Origin: Candidatus Bathyarchaeota archaeon
Lineage (GTDB): Archaea > Thermoproteota > CALKCG01 > B24 > JAGTQN01
DNA: 9,475 nucleotides
Reading direction: 5' to 3'
NCBI GenBank assembly: GCA_018396395.1
Contig: JAGTQN010000009.1
Span: forward strand, 1 to 9,475
Shown: positions 1-5,221 of the stretch, one piece after another
Layout: each line of letters begins with the position of its first letter
Numbering within the stretch: the stretch's first letter is position 1
The notes under the pieces: model-generated
Told to the model about the DNA's origin: nothing
The model's input: the letters and a program-made list of their open reading frames with translations, nothing else
Databases searched by the model: none
Made by a program: the position numbers and the translations under genes

Positions 1-588
1 CTCCTTGACGGCTTCCTCAATCCTTTCCATATTAGCCCCCTCCTCCCTTGCTATGGCTTTGCAGTACTCGCAGAAGCAGGATTCAGGAGCCAGATGATGG
101 AGAGGATAGAGGGCTGGGGGCTGTCTTGGATTCGTCATCCTTGCATGCATATCTATGTAAAGACCATCGTATTCAAGTCCTATGATCTCCTCATTATTCT
201 CGACGATGTCCCTAATCCTTGCCAAGGTCAGCGCCAGCACATCAGGATTCGATGGACATGGTCTCGAGGGGCTTCGATTGCCAAGGACATCGAGGATCGC
301 AGCTTCAGGATGTTCCTTCAGGGAAGGGCCGAAGGTTCCTATGACGACTTCGACATCGATGCCAACTTCCCCAGCCATTGTGCATACTTCCTTGAGTGTA
401 GGATGAGGCTCCTCCCTTGCAGGAATCTGGTATCTTAGGCCTCGGTAGTATTCTGGATGAACGGCCCCAGACACTCCTCCCCTGATCGATGTGACTCCAC
501 AATCGGCAAAGAACCTTAGGGCCTCCTTGTACCCCATCTGGAGCATCTCATCGTGCTTGATCCAGATGCCGATGTAGGGCCTTCCCAT
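1..588 (-). CDS. TIM-barrel-like protein, possibly glycoside hydrolase-related (3' end outside window)
   Basis: An open frame of 196 codons runs from an ATG at 588-586 to the window edge with no stop, so the C-terminus is missing. The ATG follows directly on the TGA of the upstream gene (TGAATG), which points to coupled translation. Visible features are an N-terminal strand (GRPYIGIWIK, residues 2-11), a helix and strand (residues 20-36) resembling the first beta-alpha unit of a TIM barrel, a segment EIIGLEYDGLYIDM (134-147) and a cysteine cluster ESCFCEYC (169-176). The string CFCxxC followed by a basic helix reminds me of uncharacterised glycoside-hydrolase-like TIM barrels, where it may bind a metal; that is memory of similar proteins, not a demonstrated match. 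No signal peptide is seen, so it is probably cytoplasmic. Sugar-enzyme genes lie across the divergent spacer, which fits carbohydrate metabolism. The gene is well supported; the function is not. Confidence 0.8.
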   Translation of the reverse strand, partial: MGRPYIGIWIKHDEMLQMGYKEALRFFADCGVTSIRGGVSGAVHPEYYRGLRYQIPAREEPHPTLKEVCTMAGEVGIDVEVVIGTFGPSLKEHPEAAILDVLGNRSPSRPCPSNPDVLALTLARIRDIVENNEEIIGLEYDGLYIDMHARMTNPRQPPALYPLHHLAPESCFCEYCKAIAREEGANMERIEEAVKE

Positions 589-915
589 TCAGGGCTCACC
601 AGCCCAGATCCTCGTCAGGCGGTCCTTCTTTATTTCCTTCCTCGATATTTCGTGGCGAAGCCTTCCAAAGAAGTCTCTGATGATGACCTCATCTCCTCTG
701 GAGGGGGAGTTGATCCTAACCCAGCTATAGGTTCCGTCTTTGTTCCTGAGCTTCAGATTCCAGAACTCAAAAACCTCTGATGTCACCTCCTCAACAGCCT
801 CGACTTCCTTAGGGGTTTCATAGACCATGCTGCTCCCATCAGGATATTCGACGATGATGAGGGGCTTATTCTTCGATTCCCCTTCCTTCGCCATTCTTTC
901 CCTTCCTTCTTTCAT
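589..915 (-). CDS. hypothetical protein, 108 aa
   Basis: A small charged protein that I do not recognise. The ATG at 915-913 is chosen because AGGTG lies 6 nt upstream (CTAAAGGTGCTCACC before ATG) and matches the archaeal anti-Shine-Dalgarno; the frame also opens at a GTG at 924 and has another ATG at 894. The N-terminus (residues 1-17) is very hydrophilic. It is followed by a probable beta-hairpin (PLIIVEYPDGSSMVYETP, 18-35), a short acidic stretch (EVEAVEEVTSEVFEFW, 37-52) and a second strand-rich part (LKLRNKDGTYSWVRI, 55-69). The C-terminus is basic. There is no membrane segment or signal peptide. It is the first gene of a two-gene unit: its TGA abuts the ATG of the following TIM-barrel-like gene, so the two are probably made together, perhaps as partner proteins. 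A TATA-like box lies about 35 nt upstream of the start. Confidence 0.65.
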   Translation of the reverse strand: MKEGRERMAKEGESKNKPLIIVEYPDGSSMVYETPKEVEAVEEVTSEVFEFWNLKLRNKDGTYSWVRINSPSRGDEVIIRDFFGRLRHEISRKEIKKDRLTRIWAGEP

Positions 916-949
916 GGTGAGCACCTTTAGATCATGGTCATGGGTTTTG

Positions 950-956
950 TTTATAA
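950..956 (-). promoter_or_regulatory. candidate TATA box for the leftward two-gene unit
   Basis: On the minus strand the sequence reads CCCTTATAAAC, a good archaeal box A (TTATAAA). A start of transcription about 25 nt downstream would fall near 926-930, giving a leader of roughly 10-15 nt that still contains the AGGTG ribosome site. Position and sequence fit well; no experimental support. Confidence 0.5.
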
Positions 957-1050
957 GGGTTTACTCCATGATTTTTCAAAGTCAAAGATCCCTTCAGTGG
1001 CTTAGGTAGTTTGCGGAAAACTCCCTAACTTAACTTTCTTGGTGGATGAT

Positions 1051-1086
1051 GGCTTTTTGAGGCCCCCTTCCAAAGCCTCAAAAGCC
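1051..1086. repeat. inverted repeat / hairpin, 12-bp stem with one bulged T
   Basis: The left arm GGCTTTTTGAGGC (1051-1063) pairs with GCCTCAAAAGCC (1075-1086) through 12 base pairs with one unpaired T, around an 11-nt loop (1064-1074). It lies between two divergent transcription units and is not followed by a T-run on either side, so it does not look like a terminator. It could be a DNA operator or part of an RNA leader. Confidence 0.6.
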
Positions 1087-1095
1087 TTCTATAGG

Positions 1096-1113
1096 TTGAC
1101 TTGTGCAAGTCAA
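1096..1113. promoter_or_regulatory. 18-bp palindrome, candidate operator
   Basis: TTGACTTG TG CAAGTCAA: two perfect 8-bp half-sites separated by the dinucleotide TG. The size and symmetry are those of a site bound by a dimeric helix-turn-helix regulator. It lies about 60 bp upstream of the first rightward TATA candidate and about 140 bp from the leftward one. No regulator gene is in the window, so the bound protein is unknown. Confidence 0.5.
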
Positions 1114-1140
1114 TTATCTGCATTTAGAAGTCCGAATTGC

Positions 1141-1160
1141 CATGCCATGCCATGCCATGC
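1141..1160. repeat. tandem pentanucleotide repeat (CATGC)4
   Basis: Four perfect copies of CATGC, flanked by near-copies (ATTGC before, AATGA after). It lies just upstream of the TATA-like CTTAAAATC at 1170-1178, so a change in copy number would alter promoter spacing. Confidence 0.9.
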
Positions 1161-1169
1161 AATGAATCG

Positions 1170-1178
1170 CTTAAAATC
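1170..1178 (+). promoter_or_regulatory. candidate TATA box P1 for the rightward genes
   Basis: CTTAAAATC resembles an archaeal box A. Transcription would start near 1200, about 30 nt before the ribosome site at 1221-1227, so this promoter would include the 20-codon leader frame. An alternative promoter lies at 1243-1251; the sequence does not decide between them. Confidence 0.3.
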
Positions 1179-1230
1179 ATTTTCAGGATTCGAAGGGATT
1201 CATCTAAGAATTCTGAAGTCAGGAGGGAAA

Positions 1231-1293
1231 ATGATTAATAACGATAAAAAGAAAATAAAGTCAATTCCTTCAATCGGGGTGGAAGGACTTTGA
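1231..1293 (+). CDS. possible 20-aa leader peptide overlapping the next gene
   Basis: AGGAGGG (1221-1227) stands 3-4 nt before an ATG that opens a 20-codon frame, MINNDKKKIKSIPSIGVEGL. Its TGA (1291-1293) overlaps the TTG start (1290-1292) of the following sugar isomerase-like gene in the sequence TTGA, the usual form of a stop-start coupling. The peptide is lysine-rich at its N-terminal half and has no recognisable domain. The strong ribosome site and the exact overlap argue for translation; the short SD spacing and a competing TATA-like sequence inside the frame argue against it. If real, it is more likely a translational coupler or leader than a functional protein. Confidence 0.35.
   Translation: MINNDKKKIKSIPSIGVEGL
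1243..1251 (+). promoter_or_regulatory. candidate TATA box P2 for the sugar isomerase-like gene
   Basis: GATAAAAAG in an A-rich run lies about 43 nt before the TTG start at 1290. A start of transcription near 1273 would give a leader of about 17 nt that contains the GGTGG ribosome site (1278-1282). This alternative would exclude the 20-codon leader frame from the mRNA. Confidence 0.3.
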
Positions 1294-2129
1294 AGATAGG
1301 CTTTCTTGTTGGGGGACAGTTGGGTGATCTAAAAAAGACAGCCAAGTGGGCTTCTGAGCATAGCTTTCAAGCCCTAGAGGTTTCCTCAGCTCCCAATAGC
1401 CCAGTTTTGGATCCATTAAAGGTGCTCTCGGAAGGCGTTGGGGAGGTTAAAAGGGCCCTGGAGGGCACGGATGTGATGATATCATGCCTTACATGGTGCC
1501 CAAACAACATGGATCCAAACCTTGAGGTTCGGAAAAGAAACAATGAGCATGTGAAGCGCATGATAGAGGCTGCGGCGAAGCTTGAAGTTCCCGTTGTAAG
1601 TACATGGATTGGAAAGCTTCCTGCCTCCATCGATGAAAACATGAAGGTCTACAGTGAAGTCTGGCCACCTATAGTAGAACACGCCGAGAAACATGGCGTA
1701 AAGATCGCTATCGAAAACTGCATGGGGAACATCGCCTACAGGCCAGACATCTGGGATCGAATGTTCAAGATAACGCCTTCCAAAGCCATAGGGCTGAACT
1801 TCGATCCATCCCATCTGGTCTTTCAATTCATAGATTATCTAGAAGCCGTAAGAAAATTTGGCGATAGGATATACCATACCCATTGCAAGGATACGGAGAT
1901 TCTATACTGGAGACTTTCCTACGTGGGCTATACAGGGGATGGATGGTGGAGATTCAGAATTCCAGGGTTAGGAGATATAGATTGGAAGCGCTTCATATCC
2001 ACGCTCCGGGACCGGGGCTACGATTATGTTCTCAGCATAGAACATGAGGATCCCCTCTATCATGGACCTGAGGGTTTCAAGGAAGGTCTTATGATCGGAA
2101 GGAAGCACTTGGCCCAGTTCCTTCCCTAG
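1290..2129 (+). CDS. sugar phosphate isomerase/epimerase family protein (xylose isomerase-like TIM barrel)
   Basis: The 279-residue protein has the layout of the AP endonuclease 2/xylose isomerase-like family (IolE, IolI, hydroxypyruvate isomerase, tagatose epimerase relatives). Four metal ligands of this fold can be placed: Glu142 in IAIEN, Asp172 in NFDPSH, His198 in HTHCKD and Glu251 in LSIEHED. The first strand MKIGF, the helix ending in SFQALE (Glu30) and GLGDIDW (226-232) are also typical. Length is normal. The start is TTG, supported by GGTGG 7 nt upstream; MKIGF begins the first barrel strand, so no residues appear to be missing. It probably interconverts or epimerises a sugar or inositol-derived ketose in the cytoplasm with a divalent metal. 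The substrate cannot be read from the sequence. The following gene encodes a Gfo/Idh/MocA dehydrogenase, a common partner that oxidises the same type of substrate. Confidence 0.88.
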   Translation: MKIGFLVGGQLGDLKKTAKWASEHSFQALEVSSAPNSPVLDPLKVLSEGVGEVKRALEGTDVMISCLTWCPNNMDPNLEVRKRNNEHVKRMIEAAAKLEVPVVSTWIGKLPASIDENMKVYSEVWPPIVEHAEKHGVKIAIENCMGNIAYRPDIWDRMFKITPSKAIGLNFDPSHLVFQFIDYLEAVRKFGDRIYHTHCKDTEILYWRLSYVGYTGDGWWRFRIPGLGDIDWKRFISTLRDRGYDYVLSIEHEDPLYHGPEGFKEGLMIGRKHLAQFLP

Positions 2130-2152
2130 AATAGAATCGCCATCAAGGTCTA

Positions 2153-2167
2153 GCTATGCTATGCTAT
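2153..2167. repeat. tandem pentanucleotide repeat (GCTAT)3
   Basis: Three perfect copies of GCTAT followed by the partial copy GATAT, in the 110-bp spacer between the isomerase-like and dehydrogenase genes. The unit differs from the CATGC repeat upstream but has the same 5-nt length. Confidence 0.85.
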
Positions 2168-2239
2168 GATATCCTAAGGGAAGTTAAGCTTTGAATCGTC
2201 AAGTAGCCCTTGGATAAAGAATAAAGGAGGAGTTCGAAT

Positions 2240-3247
2240 TTGGCTTCAAAGCCAAAAGAGGAGGTTAGGATAGGGCTCATAGGCTGTGGAGGCATAGCAA
2301 GTTTCCATGTCGGGAACCTATGGAGGGTTCTTGAGGCTAAAATCGTTGCATTGGCAGACATAAGGAAGGAGAATGCCCTTAGGCTTCAGGCGAGCTTTCC
2401 AATCCTATCCGGTTGCGAGGTCTATGAAGACTACAAGAAGATGCTTGAAGGCTCGAAACTCGATGCCGTAGAGATCCTGACTCCCCATACCCTCCACTTC
2501 CAGCAAGCCCTAGACTCCCTTAGGGCAGGGCTCCATGTCCTTGTGGAGAAGCCTCTCGTCTGTAAGGTCGACCATGCCAAGCGTCTGATAAAGGAGGCCG
2601 AAGGAGCCAACAGGGTCCTTATGGTATCTTACCAGCGCCACTATCAGCCCACCTTTCGGTATATGAAGCGCGCCATAGAATCTGGGGAGCTAGGGGATAT
2701 CCAGTTCATCTCGGCCCTTCAGGGGCAGAATTGGCTCCAGAGTCAAAGGGGGACATGGCGCCAAGATCCAGCCCTCAGTGGTGGAGGTCAATTGAACGAT
2801 TCAGGAAGCCATCTTTTGGACATAATCCTATGGACAACGGGTTTGAGGGCAACGGAAGTTTATGCCTACATAGATAACCTTGGGGCACCAGTAGACATCA
2901 ACAGCGCCCTAGCCTTAAAGCTGAGCAATGGGGCTGAGGCAACGATAGCAGTGGTTGGAAACTCACCTATCTGGTGGGAGGATCTAACGATCTGGGGATC
3001 AAAGGGCATGCTCCTCTATCGAAACGGGCGCCTTCAGCACGTAACCTGGGGAGCCAACGCAATCCAAGAACCCTTAACTTTCCCTCCTGGACCCCCCAGC
3101 CCCGATGCAAACTTTGTGAACGCAATCCTTGGAAGAGAGGCTCCAGAATCTCCTGCCCTTTGCGGTTTAAGGGTTATAGAGCTTACGGAGGCCGCTTGGA
3201 AGTCTGCTAAGACGGGAAAACCTGTGAAGATCAAAGAAAGCGCTTAA
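2240..3247 (+). CDS. Gfo/Idh/MocA family NAD(P)-dependent oxidoreductase
   Basis: A 335-residue dehydrogenase of normal length. The N-terminal Rossmann domain shows the dinucleotide loop GCGGIA (15-20) after strand IGLI, and an acidic residue, Asp40, at the end of the second strand (ALADIR), which usually favours NAD over NADP. EKP (103-105) is the family signature carrying the catalytic lysine (Lys104). DSGSHLLDIILW (187-198) is the C-terminal-domain motif, with His191 and Asp194 at the substrate site. The start is TTG, set by GGAGG at 2226-2230, nine nt upstream. It probably oxidises a hydroxyl of a sugar, inositol or related polyol in the cytoplasm. It lies 110 bp after the isomerase-like gene on the same strand, so the two may form one unit. 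Substrate is undetermined; relatives range from inositol dehydrogenase to glucose-fructose oxidoreductase. Confidence 0.9.
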   Translation: MASKPKEEVRIGLIGCGGIASFHVGNLWRVLEAKIVALADIRKENALRLQASFPILSGCEVYEDYKKMLEGSKLDAVEILTPHTLHFQQALDSLRAGLHVLVEKPLVCKVDHAKRLIKEAEGANRVLMVSYQRHYQPTFRYMKRAIESGELGDIQFISALQGQNWLQSQRGTWRQDPALSGGGQLNDSGSHLLDIILWTTGLRATEVYAYIDNLGAPVDINSALALKLSNGAEATIAVVGNSPIWWEDLTIWGSKGMLLYRNGRLQHVTWGANAIQEPLTFPPGPPSPDANFVNAILGREAPESPALCGLRVIELTEAAWKSAKTGKPVKIKESA

Positions 3248-3270
3248 TTAAGAATCTGTAAGGAATCCTA

Positions 3271-3289
3271 TCCTCTTCTTTTTCTTTTT
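3271..3289 (+). terminator. pyrimidine-rich terminator candidate after the dehydrogenase gene
   Basis: A run of C and T including two T5 tracts (TCCTCTTCTTTTTCTTTTT) begins 24 nt after the stop codon. Archaeal polymerases terminate at such U-rich tracts without a hairpin. The right end of the run overlaps a possible TATA box for the next gene. Confidence 0.4.
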
Positions 3290-3292
3290 ATC
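3284..3292 (+). promoter_or_regulatory. candidate TATA box for the marker-8 homologue
   Basis: CTTTTTATC lies about 36 nt before the ATG at 3324. A start of transcription about 26 nt downstream would fall near 3314, leaving a leader of about ten nt. No Shine-Dalgarno is visible before this ATG (AAGTTTTGC), so the mRNA is probably leaderless or nearly so. Confidence 0.35.
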
Positions 3293-3323
3293 ATATCGAA
3301 AGCCTTATTGCCATAAGTTTTGC

Positions 3324-4241
3324 ATGGAGGATGAAAAAGCCTTGCCATGCGAACATGAGGTTTTTTGCTGCGGTGCTAGGGTAAGGATTCGAGGTGAAAA
3401 GGTTGAGGTTCTAAGCGAACCAAAGGTCCTTCGATGCCCCCTCCATGAATCCCTATATGGATTCAGTAAGATCGACAAAGAAGTTGTGAAGAAGACTGTC
3501 GAGGCAAGGATGCGAAGCTACGGATTCTGTTGCTCCCAAAGGATCTTCGATGAATCCATAGTGGTTCCCTATGGTGCCTCAGAAGTCATTAAGGTTTGTA
3601 TGGAAAGGGGCCTTTTCCAGGCCGCTGTTACCGTATGCGAAGGTGCTGGAACCGTTATAACATCAAACCCATCATTGGTTCAAGGAATTGGTGCTAGGCT
3701 CACGGGAATCATTAAGACATCTCCCATTCCCGAGATCCTTAGGCATTTAGAAACCCATGGGGGCATAGTCCTCGATCCATCAAGTGCCAGGATCGACCAA
3801 GTAGAAGGATTTAAAAAAGCCTTGGAACTAGGCTTTAGAGACATAGCTATAACTGTGGCGGGCTTCAGGGCCGAGGAGATAGCTCGCATAAGAAGAATCG
3901 AGGAAGGCTTAGAAGGAGTAAAGGCGACGGTTTTCTCTGTATGCAACACATGCGTTGGGGAGAAGGATCTAGCCTATCTTGAGATGGCAGACATCGTATG
4001 TGCCAGCGCCTCTAAGATCCTTCGGGAAAGGATAGGATCTAAAGCCCTTATGCAGGTTGGGGTTGGCATTCCGATCTTCATCCTTACGGAAAGGGGGAAG
4101 GAGATTATGCTGAGCTATCTGATGGGATTCAAGGATAGGATCGTAGTCTTCAGAAGCCATTTGCCATATCTCGTCGAGGGGCGCGGCCCGATACTGAAGG
4201 ATGATGCTGAAAAGATGGAAGGGAAGTTAAGGAAAGGTTAA
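3324..4241 (+). CDS. methanogenesis marker protein 8 (DUF2099) homologue
   Basis: I recognise this 305-residue protein as a member of the DUF2099/methanogenesis marker 8 family by its pattern: a short beta N-terminus ending in VLRCPLHESLYG (35-46), ARMRSYGFCCSQRIF (61-75), YGASEVI (83-89), VCEGAGTVITSNPSLVQGIGARLTG (104-128), LDPSSARIDQVEGFKKALELGFRDIAITVAG (150-180) and ADIVCASASK (222-231). The biochemical role of the family is not established to my knowledge; it is best known from methanogens and related archaea, so presence alone does not prove methane metabolism. It has eleven cysteines (9, 15, 16, 38, 69, 70, 92, 105, 207, 210, 226), including the pairs CC at 15-16 and 69-70 and CNTC at 207-210, which suggests metal or cluster binding. 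It is probably soluble. It starts with ATG without a ribosome site and stands alone, converging with the NYN gene. Confidence 0.82.
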   Translation: MEDEKALPCEHEVFCCGARVRIRGEKVEVLSEPKVLRCPLHESLYGFSKIDKEVVKKTVEARMRSYGFCCSQRIFDESIVVPYGASEVIKVCMERGLFQAAVTVCEGAGTVITSNPSLVQGIGARLTGIIKTSPIPEILRHLETHGGIVLDPSSARIDQVEGFKKALELGFRDIAITVAGFRAEEIARIRRIEEGLEGVKATVFSVCNTCVGEKDLAYLEMADIVCASASKILRERIGSKALMQVGVGIPIFILTERGKEIMLSYLMGFKDRIVVFRSHLPYLVEGRGPILKDDAEKMEGKLRKG

Positions 4242-4322
4242 AGAGATAAGATATAATATGGCAAAATTTCAGAAAATGCAGGTTGGAAGAAATAATCGTC
4301 TCGGAAGAATTAACCCGTTATA

Positions 4323-4342
4323 TTACATTACACTACATTAAC
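4323..4342. repeat. imperfect pentanucleotide repeat (TTACA-type, 4 units)
   Basis: TTACA TTACA CTACA TTAAC, in the 96-bp spacer between the convergent marker-8 and NYN genes; the last unit overlaps the TAA stop of the NYN gene (4338-4340). Sequence unit differs from the other pentamer repeats in the window. Confidence 0.7.
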
Positions 4343-4868
4343 CTATGGGCTCATCTACCCCTGAGGCAGGGCGCTCGGTTCTCTCTATGCGAAGGAGTTC
4401 TTCCCCTAAATCGAGGAATTCATCGCATTGGGATTTCAACCATCGTCCCGTAGCCTCGGAGAAGAAGAGGACTACGACCCTTTTTCCATGAAGCTTTAAC
4501 TTCTTAACCAGGGGAATATAGTCGTTCCCTCCGGCTACAAGCACGAAGGTTTCAAAGTCCAATTGAAAAAGCACTTCCATAGCTTCGGCCACGAGGCTTG
4601 TATGAACATCTATGTTTACTGTTCTCACGGCTGGGAGTCCTATGGATTCTAGGAACTCATCGAACTTTGGGGCTCCCGGTACGCCAAGATGAATAAAGTA
4701 CCTTCCAAGTTTTATGCTTCCTATACGGGTGAGAACAACATTCCTTATGAACTCGATATCAAGTTCACGTTTTCCGAAGAGGTTGAGCCAGCTTTGGTAG
4801 AGTTCGTGCCCATCTACAAAGACAACTACGCCATCAATCCCTGTTCCCATCGGAGTCCTAGCGTTCAA
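4338..4868 (-). CDS. NYN domain protein (PIN-like, LabA/DUF88-type), active site altered
   Basis: A 176-residue protein with the NYN/PIN-like nuclease fold: first strand and acidic residue VVVFVDGHELY (14-24, Asp19), a central part with IDVHTSLVAEAMEVL (86-100) in place of the usual VDVxLAxDAL segment, then FVLVAGGNDYIPLVKKLKLHGKRVVVLFF (108-136), the last strand-helix-strand. Family members are metal-dependent ribonucleases with clustered aspartates. Here the usual SGDxDF reads AGGNDY, so one aspartate is Gly114, while Asp116 remains; the central acidic position may be Glu95. The nuclease activity may therefore be weak or absent. The start is probably TTG at 4868 with a weak AAGGG upstream; an ATG at 4850 six codons later is an alternative and loses no domain residues. 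It is transcribed in the same direction as the aromatic operon but separated from it by 353 bp, so it is probably a separate unit. Confidence 0.78.
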   Translation of the reverse strand: MNARTPMGTGIDGVVVFVDGHELYQSWLNLFGKRELDIEFIRNVVLTRIGSIKLGRYFIHLGVPGAPKFDEFLESIGLPAVRTVNIDVHTSLVAEAMEVLFQLDFETFVLVAGGNDYIPLVKKLKLHGKRVVVLFFSEATGRWLKSQCDEFLDLGEELLRIERTERPASGVDEPIG

Positions 4869-4920
4869 TAAACATCCCTTGATGCTTACCTAATCTTTGT
4901 CCTTATGAATCTTCCTACTC

Positions 4921-4954
4921 TGCCATAGATGCTATGAAACTTTAGCATATGGCA
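4921..4954. repeat. inverted repeat, 11-bp stem with AG bulge
   Basis: TGCCAT (4921-4926) pairs with ATGGCA (4949-4954) and ATGCT (4929-4933) with AGCAT (4944-4948); AG at 4927-4928 is unpaired and the loop is ten nt (4934-4943). Confidence 0.55.
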
Positions 4955-4975
4955 TTACTTTACTTCTTATGAGAT

Positions 4976-4991
4976 CCCTTATGCCTAAGGG
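4976..4991. repeat. inverted repeat, 6-bp stem and 4-nt loop
   Basis: CCCTTA (4976-4981) and TAAGGG (4986-4991) are perfect complements around the loop TGCC. Confidence 0.5.
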
Positions 4992-5009
4992 CTTCAGTCC
5001 TCCATAGGG

Positions 5010-5035
5010 CATAGAGAAGCCTTTAGGCTTCTATG
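5010..5035. repeat. inverted repeat, 7-bp plus 3-bp stem with AG bulge
   Basis: AGAAGCC (5015-5021) pairs with GGCTTCT (5026-5032) around the loop TTTA; CAT (5010-5012) and ATG (5033-5035) extend it past an unpaired AG. A competing outer pairing is CCATAG (5002-5007) with CTATGG (5031-5036). Confidence 0.5.
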
Positions 5036-5125
5036 GTACCTGATCCCTAGAAGCCCCTCCCGTCTAGGCATCTAGGAGACTTCTTGCATGCATGAAGGGC
5101 TTAGGGCATCCGCATGGCACTTAGA

Positions 5126-5175
5126 GATCGAATCGAAGAGACAAGAAGCGAATCGAATCGAAGAGAAGAGAAGTC
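5126..5175. repeat. 50-bp degenerate pentanucleotide array (AATCG/AAGAG units)
   Basis: Ten consecutive 5-nt units can be laid out without a gap: GATCG, AATCG, AAGAG, ACAAG, AAGCG, AATCG, AATCG, AAGAG, AAGAG, AAGTC. On the minus strand this is a pyrimidine-rich tract that would be the 3' trailer of the aromatic operon mRNA if transcription passes the T-rich stretch before it. Confidence 0.75.
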
Positions 5176-5190
5176 CATAAGCCCTGGATG

Positions 5191-5218
5191 AAAATCAAAG
5201 CAAATCCCAAGTGAAAAA
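5191..5218 (-). terminator. T-rich terminator candidate for the aromatic operon
   Basis: Downstream of the pheA stop on the minus strand come a T5 tract, then TTTGCTTTGATTTT, without an upstream GC hairpin. That matches the U-tract form of archaeal termination. Confidence 0.45.
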
Positions 5219-5221
5219 CCA

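Larger units (their letters stand above)
916..1289. other. divergent intergenic region (374 bp) with dyads and a pentamer repeat
   Basis: No convincing full-size gene lies here. Reading left to right it holds the leftward promoter (950-956), a bulged 12-bp hairpin (1051-1086), an 18-bp near-perfect palindrome (1096-1113), four copies of CATGC (1141-1160), a TATA-like CTTAAAATC (1170-1178), a Shine-Dalgarno with a 20-codon reading frame (1221-1293) and an A-rich stretch with a second TATA-like sequence (1243-1251) in front of the rightward gene. The spacer is long compared with the other, mostly compact, junctions in the window, so it probably carries the control region for both arms. Confidence 0.7.
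4869..5221. other. 353-bp non-coding region with serial hairpins
   Basis: No plausible gene is seen on either strand. From right to left (direction of transcription of both flanking genes) it holds a T-rich terminator candidate (5191-5218), a 50-bp array of 5-nt units (5126-5175), then several inverted repeats: 5080-5097, 5010-5035, 4976-4991 and 4921-4954. A weak TATA-like TTCATAAGG (4903-4911, minus) could serve the NYN gene. Repeated short words such as CCTAGG, AAGCC and GCAT recur through the region. It could be a small RNA gene, a processed 3' region or simply decaying intergenic DNA. Confidence 0.6.

Noticed and set aside
94..780. Several plus-strand frames of 60-115 codons
   Set aside because: They lie opposite the two minus-strand genes, whose frames have better initiation signals and protein-like composition; the frames at 94-438, 182-406 and 553-780 are shadows.
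1141..1160. CATGC repeat as the start of a CRISPR array
   Set aside because: The units are contiguous with no spacers and only 5 nt long.
1039..1293. An 84-codon plus-strand frame across the divergent spacer
   Set aside because: It runs through the hairpin, palindrome and CATGC repeat (giving an artificial HAMPCHAM), starts at a weak non-ATG codon and its composition is not protein-like. Only its last 20 codons, behind their own ribosome site, are kept as a leader-peptide candidate.
5062..5080. Further hairpin GTCTAG...AGAC
   Set aside because: Only four outer and two inner pairs with a 3-nt bulge; better read as a chance repeat of TCTAGG.
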